The notes: generated by a model from the sequence alone, not told the origin. DNA of 64,000 bases from Rhodanobacter glycinis (GCF_006438785.1 NZ_RCZB01000002.1:496001-560000); one strand, 5' to 3'. Shown: positions 48,565-59,559, counted from the stretch's first letter. Numbers and translations: made by a program.

Positions 48565-49047
48565 TCAGCGATACGTGTTGGCAATGCCCGGCACCGGCGA
48601 GATCCAGTCGTTGCCGTTGAAGTCGAAGTCGCGCGGCTTGTCTTCCTGTTCAGGCTTGGCACTGGCACTGCCGCCGACGCGATAGGCCAGCCTGCCGCCG
48701 CTGCCTTTGCCGGCGATCGTCTGCAGCGCCTGCGTCATCGCCGCGGTGGGCAGCACGTCGAGCTGGATCACGTCGCCAGCGAGCGCCGGAATGTCCAGCT
48801 TGAACACGGCGTGCAGCCGGATCGGCACCGAGTCGGTGATCTGCAGCTGGCCGTCCAGCGATTTGAAATCCATCTCGCCGTAGCTGTTGTTCTGGATGCG
48901 CATGGTCAACTGCCACTGACCGCCGGGCAGCACCGACAGCTGCTGGATGCTCAGCGTGGGCGGGTAGACACTCTTCTTCGCCGGGCCGCAGGCGATCAGG
49001 CCGGCCGCCAGCAGCACGAGCAGAAATCCTTGCAGCAGTCGTTTCAT
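48565..49047 (-). CDS. LEA-type-2-like lipoprotein
   Basis: 160 residues. The signal MKRLLQGFLLVLLAAGLIAC has a lipobox with Cys20. The body has LEA14-type beta-sandwich features: PTLSIQQLSVLPGGQWQLTM, IQNNSYGEMDFKSLDGQL. Function is unknown; it is likely anchored in the outer membrane. It is transcribed divergently from the SET-domain gene and in the same direction as the acyl-CoA dehydrogenase. Confidence 0.82.
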   Translation of the reverse strand: MKRLLQGFLLVLLAAGLIACGPAKKSVYPPTLSIQQLSVLPGGQWQLTMRIQNNSYGEMDFKSLDGQLQITDSVPIRLHAVFKLDIPALAGDVIQLDVLPTAAMTQALQTIAGKGSGGRLAYRVGGSASAKPEQEDKPRDFDFNGNDWISPVPGIANTYR

Positions 49048-49158
49048 GGCTTCACCTCAAACGATTGTTTGAATCTTAGCAAAATTGGCGGAAATTCCCA
49101 TGACGGCCCGCAACGGGCATCATCCCCGCTCCATTTCCCAGAGCCAGCAGATTCGCCC

Positions 49159-49632
49159 ATGACCTCAGCACGTCGCATCATCGCCCGCCGTTCGCCGATC
49201 CACGGCAACGGAGTCTTCGCCGTCAGCGCCATTGCCAAAGGCGAGGAGATCATCCAGTACAAGGGCAAATTGCTGACTCATGCCGAGGCCGACGAGCTGT
49301 ATGGCGACGGTGGCGAGACCGGCCACACGTTCCTGTTCACCCTCAACGACGACTACATTATCGACGCCAACCAGCACGGCAACAGCGCGCGCTGGATCAA
49401 CCACAGCTGCGCGCCGAACTGCCGCGCCGTGGTCGAGGAAAGCGCCAGCGGCGATCCGCGCAAGGACAAGGTGCTGATCGAGACGATCCGCGCGATCAAG
49501 CCGGGCGAGGAGCTCACCTACGACTACGGCATCGTGCTGGATGTACCGCACACCGCGCGCCTGAAAAAGCTGTGGGTTTGCCTGTGCGGCTCGCCGAAAT
49601 GCAGCGGCACCCTGCTCAAGCCGAAGCGGTAG
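49159..49632 (+). CDS. SET domain-containing protein-lysine methyltransferase
   Basis: 157 residues, nearly all one SET domain. Seen: SPIHGNGVFAVSAIAKGEEI, the SAM/knot motif ARWINHSCAPNC, the GEELTYDYG motif, and a post-SET-like cysteine cluster CLCGSPKCSG. These are the catalytic features of eukaryotic-type lysine methyltransferases. Bacterial homologues are known but targets are mostly undefined. The ATG at 49159 is chosen because the fold begins MTSARRIIARRSPI. Confidence 0.93.
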   Translation: MTSARRIIARRSPIHGNGVFAVSAIAKGEEIIQYKGKLLTHAEADELYGDGGETGHTFLFTLNDDYIIDANQHGNSARWINHSCAPNCRAVVEESASGDPRKDKVLIETIRAIKPGEELTYDYGIVLDVPHTARLKKLWVCLCGSPKCSGTLLKPKR

Positions 49633-49718
49633 GCAACGATCAAAATTCGCTTCTATACTCCTGAAAGTTGCCCGACATGGGGGAGGGCAACGAGGACAGC
49701 AACAAGGGGAAGGAAGCG

Positions 49719-50237
49719 ATGGAAGCGAATCCGTACGCCGCGCCAGCGGCCGTTGTCGACGATGTGGCCGCATGGGATGCGTATGACTTGGAAAACCGCA
49801 AGGCCGGGCGTGGCAAACGCCTAGGCGCTGCGCTGCTGGATGGCGTGATCAACCTGATCTGGATTCTCCCGATCATCTGGGGTGCCACCATGGCGGTTGA
49901 CGTCAGGCACGGGCTGAAGCCGGCCGCGCCGATGGTGGGCGTGATGCTGCTGGGTCTGGCCCTGTTGATCGGCATCTTCGTCGTCAACTGCATGATGATT
50001 CACCGCAGTGGCCAGACCATCGGCAAGCGTGCACTGGATATTGCCATCGTGCGTACCGACGGCAGCCGCATCGGACTGCTTCGCTACATCTTCCTGCGGG
50101 TGGTGCCGATCATTCTGATCAGCATGATTCCTTTCGTGGGCAGGCTGATCAACCTGGTCGATCCGCTGCTGATCTTCGGCAAGGAACGCCGCTGCCTGCA
50201 CGACCTGATCGCCGACACCATCGTCGTCGACGCTTGA
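49719..50237 (+). CDS. RDD family membrane protein (first)
   Basis: 172 residues. Starts MEANPYAAPAA, a short cytoplasmic tail common in RDD proteins, then GRGKRLGAALLDGVINLIWI with the Arg/Asp/Asp hallmark, and spans near 40-60, 75-95 and 125-145. RDD proteins are poorly characterised; some act as Na+/H+ antiporters. ATG 49719 follows AAGGAAG. Its TGA shares a base with the start of the next gene, so it probably begins the MoxR operon. Confidence 0.85.
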   Translation: MEANPYAAPAAVVDDVAAWDAYDLENRKAGRGKRLGAALLDGVINLIWILPIIWGATMAVDVRHGLKPAAPMVGVMLLGLALLIGIFVVNCMMIHRSGQTIGKRALDIAIVRTDGSRIGLLRYIFLRVVPIILISMIPFVGRLINLVDPLLIFGKERRCLHDLIADTIVVDA

Positions 50238-50917
50238 TGCTCGACACCGTTCGCGAGATCGAGACACCCGAAGGCATCTCTCTGCACCTGCGTGCAGCAG
50301 GTGCGCTGCCGCGTGCGCAGGCGTGGATGGTCGACCTGGTTTTGCGCATGGGCGTGTTCACGGTGGCGATGATCCCGCTGTCGCTGTTCGGCGCGGGCGG
50401 CAACGGGCTGGCCATGTTGTTGCTGTTCGCGCTGATGTGGGCGTACTGGGTGGTGTGCGAGGTCTGGCTGGATGGGCAGACGTTGGGCAAGCGCGCGCTG
50501 GGCTTGCGTGTGGTCAACGCGGACGGCACGCCGGTGACGTGGCTGCCGTCGGTGGTGCGCAACCTGCTGCGCGTGGTGGACGTGTTGCCGGGCGTATACG
50601 GCGTGGGTCTGGCCAGCACACTGATCGATCCTTATGGGCGCCGGCTGGGTGACATCGTGGCCGGCACGATGGTGATCCATGCCAGCGACCTGCCGACAGG
50701 TCAGCAGGTGCCGGCGGCCGCCGCCGTGCCACTGCCGCTGGTGCTTGCCGCCGACGAGCAGGCGGCACTGGTGGAGTTTGCCGAACGCTCGGGCCAGCTC
50801 ACCCTGCAGCGGCAGGAGGAGCTGGCCAATCTGCTCACACCGTTGACCGCGCGCAGTGATACCGCGGCAGTACGGCAATTGATCGGGCATGCCAACTGGC
50901 TGCTGGGGCGGCCATGA
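50237..50917 (+). CDS. RDD family membrane protein (second)
   Basis: 226 residues. RDD hallmark in RAQAWMVDLVLR, followed by GQTLGKRALGLRVVNADG and RLGDIVAGTMVI, with three spans in the first 150 residues and a soluble C-terminal tail (about 150-226). It shares the fold of its upstream neighbour but not close sequence, so the tandem pair is probably ancient. ATG 50237 overlaps the preceding TGA; the stop overlaps the next ATG as ATGA. Confidence 0.87.
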   Translation: MLDTVREIETPEGISLHLRAAGALPRAQAWMVDLVLRMGVFTVAMIPLSLFGAGGNGLAMLLLFALMWAYWVVCEVWLDGQTLGKRALGLRVVNADGTPVTWLPSVVRNLLRVVDVLPGVYGVGLASTLIDPYGRRLGDIVAGTMVIHASDLPTGQQVPAAAAVPLPLVLAADEQAALVEFAERSGQLTLQRQEELANLLTPLTARSDTAAVRQLIGHANWLLGRP

Positions 50918-51891
50918 AGCAGCAGCGTTTCGTGGCGCTGCATGGAGGCGAGTGGGACAGCCTGCAGTCGTGGCTGAGCGCACTCGAACGGCAGCCCAAG
51001 CGCACTCTTCGGCAGGAACAGGCGCTGGATTTTCCGCAGTCGTATCGACGCGCCTGCCACCATCTGGCGCTGGCGCGCGGGCGCGGTTACAGCCATGAAG
51101 TCACCGATCGCCTGCAGCGCCTGGTGCAGCAGGGGCATCGCGTGCTGTATCGGGCACCGGCACCGCGCTGGCATCGGGTGGCCAGTTTCCTGGTCGCGGG
51201 ATTCCCGCGCCTGGTGCGCGCGCAGTGGCGCTGCATGATCGCGGCGGCGGTGCTGTTCTACGTGCCCGCCCTGATCACCCTGGTGCTGATGCAACTGCGG
51301 CCCGAGCTGGCGCATACGGTATTCAGCAGCGCCCAGCTGGCCGATTTCGAAAAGATGTACGACCCGGCGAATGCGCACATCGGCCGCAACAGCGGCACCG
51401 ACATGCAGATGTTCGGTTTCTACGTGATGAACAACGTCAGCATCGCGTTCCGCACGTTTGCGTCGGGATTGTTCTTCGGGGTCGGCGCGATCTACGTGCT
51501 GGGTGCCAACGGCGTGCTGATCGGAGGTGTCGCCGGGCATCTCACCGCGATCGGTTACGGCGGTCCATTCTGGCGTTTCGTGGTGGGACATTCGGCGTTC
51601 GAATTGAGCGCGCTGGTGATCGCCGGCGGCGCCGGCCTGCAGTTGGGGCTGACCTTGCTGATGCCGGGCCGGCAGAGGCGCGGCCCGGCGCTGGTCGCGG
51701 CTGGCTGGGTCGGTGCGCAGCTGGCGCTGGGCGCGTTCGCGATGTTGCTGGCGGCGGCCTTCGTCGAGGCGTACTGGTCGTCGATCGCGGCGCTGCCGGA
51801 TCTGCTGAAGTTCGGCAGCGGCGCGTTGCTGTGGGTGCTGGTGCTGGGCTGGTTGTGGCGCGGCGGCAGGGCGGGTACGCATGGAGCTTGA
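50914..51891 (+). CDS. SpoIIM-family (stage II sporulation protein M-like) membrane protein
   Basis: 325 residues. A cytoplasmic N-terminal region (about 1-100, starting MKQQRFVALHGGEWDSLQSW) precedes five or six spans; FYVMNNVSIAFRTFASGLFFG and GHSAFELSALVIAGGAGLQLG are the SpoIIM/DUF95 pattern. Non-sporulating bacteria carry it in MoxR operons, where it may remodel the membrane or peptidoglycan interface. Coupled by ATGA to the upstream gene and by an 11-base overlap to the next. Confidence 0.9.
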   Translation: MKQQRFVALHGGEWDSLQSWLSALERQPKRTLRQEQALDFPQSYRRACHHLALARGRGYSHEVTDRLQRLVQQGHRVLYRAPAPRWHRVASFLVAGFPRLVRAQWRCMIAAAVLFYVPALITLVLMQLRPELAHTVFSSAQLADFEKMYDPANAHIGRNSGTDMQMFGFYVMNNVSIAFRTFASGLFFGVGAIYVLGANGVLIGGVAGHLTAIGYGGPFWRFVVGHSAFELSALVIAGGAGLQLGLTLLMPGRQRRGPALVAAGWVGAQLALGAFAMLLAAAFVEAYWSSIAALPDLLKFGSGALLWVLVLGWLWRGGRAGTHGA

Positions 51892-53404
51892 ACGGATCAG
51901 CGTGGTGCTGCGGCCGCGCGCACCGCGCGAGGTGCTGGATCTGGGCGCCGCGATGTTGCGCGCAAATGCCGTGGCGGTGTGGTCGGCATGGTTCGCGTTT
52001 ACGGTGCCGATCTTCATCGCCTGCAATGTGCTGGGCGTGCTGCTGGGCCTGCCGTGGCTGGGTCTGGTGTTGATGTGGTGGCTGAAGCCGATGTTCGACA
52101 GGTTGCCGCTGTACGTGTTGTCGCGCGCCGTGTTCGATCGCGCACCGAACTGGCGCGAAACCCTGCGCGGCCAGCGTCAGTGGAGCTGGCGCAGCACACT
52201 GGCCGCGCTCAGCTGGCTGCGTATCGACAGCAATCGCGCACTGCGCCTGCCGATGGAATTGCTTGAAGGCGCACCGCGCAAACAACGCATGGCTCGCTGG
52301 AAAGTGCTGCGTCGGCGCATCGTGGCCGACACCAGTCTGTTGACGTATGGCTGCCTGCAATTCGAGCTGGTGCTGTTTCTCAGTGTATGGCTGCTGGTGC
52401 TGCTGCTGATACCGAGCGAGTGGTTGCCGCAATCGCTGGCCGATTTCTTTCGTCACGACGTGCGTGACGCATCGACGATGTGGACGCTGCTGGGCGCAAC
52501 CGTGGCCTATCTGGCGATGAGCGCGATTGAACCGCTGTACGTGGCGTGCGGGTTCGCGCTGTATCTCAACCGGCGTACGCAGCTGGAAGCGTGGGACATC
52601 GATCTGGCGTTCCGGCGCCTGCGTACACGGCTGCAGGCGCTGGGCAAGGTGTTGGGCGTGTTGCTGGTGTGTGCGTGCGTGTGGCCAATGTCGGGCCATG
52701 CGGCGACACCGGCGGATGCACCGCCGAAGCCCATGGTGACATCGTTGCAGCAAGTATTCCGGCAGCCGATGGACAGCGCCGATCAGCGCTTTGCCACGGC
52801 AGCGGCGGAGACGTACCGCGATCCGCGTTTCGGTGGTGAACACAAGCTGCGCAAGTGGGTCTTCAAGTACACGCCGAAGGCTGCGACGAGCGCGCAGCCG
52901 ATACTGTTCCCGGCCTTCGGCACCGCTCTGGCCGTCGTATTCAAGGCCTTCATGTGGCTGCTGCTGATCGTGGCGATCGGGGCGCTGCTGCGCTTCGCCT
53001 GGCGCTGGCGTGGGCGCCTGGCGCCGACGCCAGCCGAACCGGCGTCGGCGCTGTCGCAGAGTGTGCATGCGAGTGTCGTGGCGGACGCGCCGCTGCCGGC
53101 CGATCTGGCGGGCGCCGCGCGTGCGTTGTGGCAGGCGCAGTATCAGCGTGAGGCGCTGGCGCTGATGTATCGCGGCTGCGTGGAACAGACCGCCCGACTG
53201 CTGAAGGTGCCGCCGTCCCCAGATGCGACCGAGGCGGACTGGCTGCGCCAGGCCGCGGCGATCGACGACCCAGCCCGCGCGCAACGCGTCATCGCGATCG
53301 TGCGCACCTGGCAGTTCGCCGCCTATGCGGGGCGCTATCCGGATGACGCCGGCATCGAGAGCCTGCTCGCCGGATGGCCGGCGCAGACAGGAGTGCCGGC
53401 ATGA
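51881..53404 (+). CDS. DUF4129 domain membrane protein
   Basis: 507 residues. About five N-terminal spans up to residue 265, a periplasmic region, another span (about 344-372), and the C-terminal DUF4129 domain (about 405-500; AARALWQAQYQREALALMYR, then LRQAAAIDD). DUF4129 domains often sit next to transglutaminase-like or MoxR systems. Its function is not established. Start and stop overlap both neighbours. Confidence 0.86.
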   Translation: MELERISVVLRPRAPREVLDLGAAMLRANAVAVWSAWFAFTVPIFIACNVLGVLLGLPWLGLVLMWWLKPMFDRLPLYVLSRAVFDRAPNWRETLRGQRQWSWRSTLAALSWLRIDSNRALRLPMELLEGAPRKQRMARWKVLRRRIVADTSLLTYGCLQFELVLFLSVWLLVLLLIPSEWLPQSLADFFRHDVRDASTMWTLLGATVAYLAMSAIEPLYVACGFALYLNRRTQLEAWDIDLAFRRLRTRLQALGKVLGVLLVCACVWPMSGHAATPADAPPKPMVTSLQQVFRQPMDSADQRFATAAAETYRDPRFGGEHKLRKWVFKYTPKAATSAQPILFPAFGTALAVVFKAFMWLLLIVAIGALLRFAWRWRGRLAPTPAEPASALSQSVHASVVADAPLPADLAGAARALWQAQYQREALALMYRGCVEQTARLLKVPPSPDATEADWLRQAAAIDDPARAQRVIAIVRTWQFAAYAGRYPDDAGIESLLAGWPAQTGVPA

Positions 53405-54518
53405 ATCGCAAGCCGCTCTATGTGATTCTGCTGGTGCTCGCGGTGCTGCTGCTTCTTGTCGGTGGATTCTTCGCCCTGTTCGAGCACAAGGACGTCAGCG
53501 AGCCGGCGGCTGCTACGGGCGAGGCGCGCTTCAACCGCTTCTTCGCGCTGGAGCAGACGCTGGATCGGCTGAACCTGCCGGCGACCTCGCTGACCACGCT
53601 CGATCCGCAACGGGTGCCGTTGCATCCGGGCGATACCCTGGTGCTGGGTGACGACGTGGCCCGGGTCGATGTCGACGATGCCACGCGTATAGCCGCATGG
53701 GTTCGTGGCGGCGGTCACTTGCTGCTGTCGCCGGGGTTACCGGATTTGGCCGTCCATACGCCATTGTTCGAGGCGCTTGGCCTGCTCGATCCGCGCCCGG
53801 CGAAATATGCCTGCAGCGCGATCCACATGGATGAAATCACCAACGACAAGGACACTACCCGGTTGTGCGGCACGCGGTTCCGGCTCAAGTCGGCAGCGAG
53901 CGCGGCCGTCGATGCGGCGATCGGCGACGCGCAGGGCGGCTATCTGTTTGCCCGCACGCGGGTGGCCAGGGGCTCGGTCAGCCTGCTGGTCAACCTGGAC
54001 ACTCTCTCCCGCAACGCTCTGAAGCACCCCGCGGCGCAGCAGTTCGGCTGGCGCCTGCTGGCGCCCAACATGGGCAACGGCCGCGTCTATCTCGTCTACG
54101 CACTGGACGGCATCTCGTTCCTGAAAATGCTGCTGCGCGATGGCTGGCCGGCGCTGCTGGCGCTGACCCTGCTGCTGGCCGGCTGGATGGCCAGCAGCAG
54201 CGCGCGGCTGGGTCCGCTGATGCCGGCGCCGGTACTGCATCGACGCGCGTTGCTCGAACATGTGCAGGCCGCCGGCGAGTTTCTGTATCGCCGCGATGGC
54301 GGTCGCAGCCTGCACAACTTGGCCTGCCACACCGTGCTGGCGCGCCTGCGCCGGCGCGATCCGGCCTGCGCGATGTTTAACGGCGACGCCTTGTATGCGC
54401 GCCTGGCCGAGCGCAGCGATCTCGATGCGCTGCAAATCGCCCAGGCCTTCCAGTCACCCGCGAACGCACCGGCGTTTCGCGCAAGCATCATCACCCTGGC
54501 GCGACTCAGGAGCCACTC

Positions 54519-54522
<4 letters not shown>
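53401..54522 (+). CDS. DUF4350 domain protein of the MoxR operon
   Basis: 373 residues. N-terminal span (about 6-27), a periplasmic Rossmann-like DUF4350 domain (about 35-235; TLVLGDDVARVD, IAAWVRGGGHLLLSPG), a second span (about 254-270) and a cytoplasmic C-terminal tail (to 373). It is the standard partner of MoxR and DUF58 proteins. Overlaps both neighbours as ATGA. Confidence 0.85.
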
Positions 54523-55522
<1,000 letters not shown>

Positions 55523-55526
<4 letters not shown>

Positions 55527-56833
55527 TGCGACCCGCACCTCTACTGCTGTGGTTGCTGTCCGGCTGGACCGTGCTCGGCGTGCTAGCCAGTCTGGCGTGG
55601 CTGCCGTTGACGGCATGGCTGGCGTGCGGCGCTGTCATCGCGGTGCTGGCATGGGTCGATGGCTGGCGTTTGCGGCGGATGCCTTCGCCGAGCGTGCAGC
55701 GCGACGTATCGCCGGTGATGCCGCTGGGGCCCGAGGCGCGGGTGGGTCTGCGTCTGCGTGCGTCGGCGACACGCATCCAACAACTGCGGCTGCACGACCT
55801 GCATCCGGGCGGCTGGGCGGTGCGCGGCATGCCGCGCAAAGTTTCCTTGCAGCCGGGCAACGACGTGCTGCTCGACTATGCGGTGACGCCGGACGCGCGC
55901 GGCCAGTTCGCCTTCGACGGTTGCCATCTGCAATTGCGTTCGCCGTGGCATTGCTGGTCGTCGTGCCGCGTCGTCGGCGCGGCCTCGACGGTGCGGGTAT
56001 ATCCGAATTTCGCGTCGCTGGCCGAGCTGGCGGGGCTGAGCGTGGAGCTCGCTTCGCGCAGTGTCGGCGCGCGGCTGCAGCGGCGGCGCGGCGAAGGCAC
56101 CGAGTTCCAGGAACTGCGCGATTACCGGGTCGGCGACAGCCTGCGCAAGATCGACTGGAAGGCCACCGCGCGCAGCAGCCGGCTGATCTCGCGTGAGTAC
56201 CGCGACGAACGCAACCAGCAGGTGGTGCTGATGCTCGACTGCGGCCGACGCATGCTGGCGCAGGACGATCAGCTGGCGCATTTCGATCACGTCTTGAACG
56301 CGTCGCTGGCGCTGGCCAGCATCGCACTGCGCCAGGGCGATGCGGTCGGCATGCTGGCCTGCACCGGACAGCAGCAACGCTGGCTGCCGCCGCAGCAGGG
56401 CAGCGGTGGCATGGACATGCTGCTGGGCGCCGGCTACGACCTGCAGGCGATGCCGCTGGCCACCGACTACCTCGCCGCTGCCAGTGCCTTGCAGGCGCAT
56501 CAGCGGCGCCGCGCGCTGGTGGTGCTGATCACCAACGTACGCGACGAAGACGATGTGGAGCTGCGCATGGCGGTATCGATGCTGGCCAAGCGGCACCTGG
56601 TGATGCTGGTCAGCCTGCGCGAACTGGCACTGGATCGTGCCGCGGTCGAACCGGGCGACGATCTGGAAACCAGCATCCGCAGCGCGGCGGCGATGCACTA
56701 CCTGGCCGAGCGCGAGCGCGTGCACGAAGGCCTGCGCCGCGAAGGCATCAACACGCTCGATGTCGGCTGCGCGGAATTGTCCGGTGCGCTGATCGAGCGC
56801 TACCTGGCCGTGAAGCGCAGCAGTCGGCTGTAG
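55523..56833 (+). CDS. DUF58 (VWA-like) partner of MoxR
   Basis: 436 residues. Two N-terminal spans (about 7-24 and 29-45), a periplasmic or cytosolic beta domain, then the DUF58 motif EGTEFQELRDYRVGDSLRKI followed by DWKATARS, and a C-terminal von Willebrand A-like fold (VVLMLDCGRRM as the metal-site-like strand). DUF58 proteins are encoded next to MoxR and thought to be its substrate or adaptor. Start ATGATG at 55523 overlaps the moxR stop. Confidence 0.93.
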
Positions 56834-56836
56834 GTC

Positions 56837-57044
56837 GGGATTCGAATTGGCGTCGAGGCTCGGCCGAAATGGCCCTTCTCCCTTTGGGAGAAGGTGGCGC
56901 GCAGCGCCGGATGAGGGTATGGGCGAAGCGTGGAGCCGCAATATGGATTGCTGCCATAGCTCGCTTCGCCCGTACCCTCACCCCAACCCCTCTCCCGAGG
57001 GGAGAGGGGCTTTCGGCCGAGTTTCGATGTCGATTCGAATTCCC
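56837..57044. repeat. 208-bp inverted-repeat (MITE-like) element
   Basis: The ends GGGATTCGAATT and AATTCGAATCC-type are reverse complements. The left arm then reads CTCGGCCGAAA, a GGGAGAAGG block and GATGAGGGTATGGGCGAAGCG; the right arm holds the same blocks inverted, giving arms of about 85 bp with small indels. It lies between convergent genes (DUF58 and the EF-G2-like gene). The CCCTCACCCCAACCCCTCTCCC block is widespread in proteobacterial intergenic repeats. Confidence 0.75.
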
Positions 57045-57068
57045 ATTCCCGAACGCCGAAAACACCCC

Positions 57069-59108
57069 TCAATCCTCCTCCACGTGCGGCTTCCACGCCT
57101 CGCTGAGCTGCTTCTGCACGGTGGGTGGCACCGCTTCGTAGTGGCTGAGGTCGAGGCTGTAGCGGCCACGTCCACCGGTCATCGATTTCAGTTCGGTGGG
57201 GTAGTCGACCAGTTCGGCCAGCGGCGCTTGCGCCTTGATCACCAGCTCGCCGCCGCGCTGGGTGTCGGTGCCCAGGATGCGCGCGCGCTTGCCGGCGAGC
57301 CCGCCGGTGACGTCGCCGACATTGTGCTCGGGGATCGCCACCTCGACGTTGACGATCGGCTCCAGCACGATCGGTCGCGCCTTGCCGACGGCGTCGATGA
57401 ACGCCTTCTTGCCGGCGCTGATGAAAGCGACCTCCTTCGAGTCGACCGGGTGGTACTTGCCGTCGTATACGGTCACCCGCAGATCCTGCAGCGGATAGCC
57501 GGCGATCGCGCCGTGTTCCATCGCCTGGCGCACGCCTTTCTCGATCGCCGGCAGGAACTGGCCGGGAATCACGCCGCCCTTCACCGCATCGACAAATTCG
57601 AAACCGGCGCCGCGCTCGAGCGGCTCGATGCGCAGAAACACTTCGCCGAACTGGCCGGCACCCCCGGTCTGCTTCTTGTGCTTGTGGTGGCCTTCGGCGT
57701 GGCCGGCGATGGTTTCGCGATAGGCGATTCGTGGCGGATGGGTTTCCACTTCGACCCCATAACGCTCGCGCATGCGTTCCAGCATGATCTTCAGATGCAG
57801 GTCGGACAATCCGCGCACCACCGTCTCGTTGAGCTCCTTGTGATGCTCGATGCGAAAGCACGGGTCCTCCTCGGCCAGCCGCGCCAGCGCGTTGGAGAGC
57901 TTCTGCTCCTGACCGGTGTGCTTCGGCTCCAGCGCGAGGCCGAACATCGGCAACGGAAACGCCAGCGGTGCCAGCGTGATCAGGTCCTCGTCGTGCGAAT
58001 CGTGCAGCACCGCGTCGAAATGGATCTCCTCGATCTTGGCCACCGCGGCGATGTCGCCGGGTATCGCCGCCTCGATCTCCACATGGGTCTTGCCCTGCAG
58101 CCGGAACAGATGGCCGACCTTGAACGGCTTGCGTCCGTGGTCGACCAGCAGCTGGCTGTCGCGCCGGATCGTGCCCTGCCAGACGCGGAACACGCCGAGC
58201 TTGCCCACGAACGGATCGTTGACGATCTTGAACACGTCGGCAATCACGTGGGCCGCCGGATCGGCGCTGATCTGCAGCGGCGTGCCGTCGCCGCGCACGA
58301 ACGGCGGCGGGTTGCCCTCGGCCGGATTCGGCAGCAGCCGTGTGGCGACATCCAGCAATTCATTGATGCCAGCACCGGTGCGGGCGCTGACGAAGCAGAT
58401 CGGTACCAGGTGACCTTCGCGCAGACACTGCTCGAACGCATCGTGCAGCTGCTGCGGCGTGAGCGCGCCTTCGCCGGCATCGAGGTACTGGCCCATCACC
58501 GATTCGTTGATCTCGACCACCTGGTCGAGGATGCGCTGGTGCGCCTCGGCCAGCGAGGAAAAATCGGTGGCGCCTTCGCTGTGGAAGAAACAGTCCAGCA
58601 CGCGCCTGCCGCGACCGACCGGCAGGTTCACCGGCAGGCATTCGCTGCCGAACTCCTCGCGCAGCGCGTCCACCAGCGCGGCAAGGTTGGCGCCGTCGAA
58701 GTCGATCTTGTTGATCACCAGCATGCGTGCCAGGCCGCGCTGCTTCGCGTGCATCATCATGCGTCGGGTGCCGTGTTCGATGCCGTTGATCGCATTGACC
58801 ACGATCGCCACGGTTTCCACCGCGGCCAGTGCGGCCAGCGTGGGGCCGCGGAAATCGGCGTAGCCGGCGGTGTCGATCAGGTTGAAGTGGCAGTCGCCGC
58901 GATCCATGCCGGCGATGCAGTTGTCGATCGAATGCACGCGTGCCTTTTCCTGGCTGTCGGTGTCCGATACCGTGTTGCCGCGCTCGACCGTGCCTGGTGC
59001 CTGGATCACGCCGCCGGCCAGCAGCAGGGCTTCGAACAGCGTGGTCTTGCCGACACCGGCGTGTCCGGCGAGTGCGATGTTGCGGATGCTTTCCGTGGAA
59101 TACGTCAC
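57069..59108 (-). CDS. elongation factor G-like GTPase (EF-G2 type)
   Basis: 679 residues in the EF-G fold: GTP-binding P-loop GHAGVGKTTLF (about 15-25), G3 DTAGYADF, G4 NKID, domain II (about 270-360), domain IV KQTGGAGQFGEVFLRIE, and domain V ending LDLSHYEAVPPTVQ. The switch I region reads RGNTVSDTDSQEKARVHSI rather than the ERGITI of canonical EF-G, typical of the second, paralogous EF-G2. Such paralogues are not always translocases; role unknown. It is not in a str operon. Confidence 0.92.
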   Translation of the reverse strand: MTYSTESIRNIALAGHAGVGKTTLFEALLLAGGVIQAPGTVERGNTVSDTDSQEKARVHSIDNCIAGMDRGDCHFNLIDTAGYADFRGPTLAALAAVETVAIVVNAINGIEHGTRRMMMHAKQRGLARMLVINKIDFDGANLAALVDALREEFGSECLPVNLPVGRGRRVLDCFFHSEGATDFSSLAEAHQRILDQVVEINESVMGQYLDAGEGALTPQQLHDAFEQCLREGHLVPICFVSARTGAGINELLDVATRLLPNPAEGNPPPFVRGDGTPLQISADPAAHVIADVFKIVNDPFVGKLGVFRVWQGTIRRDSQLLVDHGRKPFKVGHLFRLQGKTHVEIEAAIPGDIAAVAKIEEIHFDAVLHDSHDEDLITLAPLAFPLPMFGLALEPKHTGQEQKLSNALARLAEEDPCFRIEHHKELNETVVRGLSDLHLKIMLERMRERYGVEVETHPPRIAYRETIAGHAEGHHKHKKQTGGAGQFGEVFLRIEPLERGAGFEFVDAVKGGVIPGQFLPAIEKGVRQAMEHGAIAGYPLQDLRVTVYDGKYHPVDSKEVAFISAGKKAFIDAVGKARPIVLEPIVNVEVAIPEHNVGDVTGGLAGKRARILGTDTQRGGELVIKAQAPLAELVDYPTELKSMTGGRGRYSLDLSHYEAVPPTVQKQLSEAWKPHVEED

Positions 59109-59559
59109 GATGCGACCCTCCCATGCAGGGCGTGGCCTCGTGGCATGAACGGCGCCGCATGAGGCCGCGCATTGGCGGCTGACGATGGCGGGCCGTCATG
59201 GTCGTCTTGCACATGTGCAGGGCGTGCGTGCACCGGGCGATGGCGGTCATGGCGGAGAGACGGCGCGGTGCGCCGTTCGCCTAGACTTGAGCGAACCGCC
59301 GGTGCGGTCAAGTTGCACTGCGGGGAACCGCCGCGGTGCCCGCGTGGTCTGTGGTGGGCGCGAACCTGCGCCACATCCAGCGGACTCAATCAAGTCCGCT
59401 CGGTGCGGTGGGGTTCAAGCGCCATTCGGCATCCTGTCCGCAGTCACCCGCATCCCATGAGGCATTGCCATCGTCCGTTCGACGCAGGTTGCATATCGTC
59501 GCCAGCCACCGCCGGATCAGGATCAACCCGATGGCGGGCTGATCCCGCCGGAAGGTTCG
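59109..59559. other. 451-bp gap without a supported gene
   Basis: Between the EF-G2-like gene and the first TonB-like paralogue, which are divergent. No convincing coding frame on either strand. It holds an 8-bp inverted repeat AGCGGACT-caatca-AGTCCGCT (59379-59400) and a GGCGGG-ctgat-CCCGCC hairpin (59533-59549) right before the ribosome-binding region of the next gene. Promoters for both flanking genes should be here. Confidence 0.5.

Noticed and set aside
56847..59162. A 771-codon plus-strand frame over the EF-G2-like gene
   Set aside because: Antisense to a complete EF-G fold and runs through the inverted-repeat element, which is not coding.
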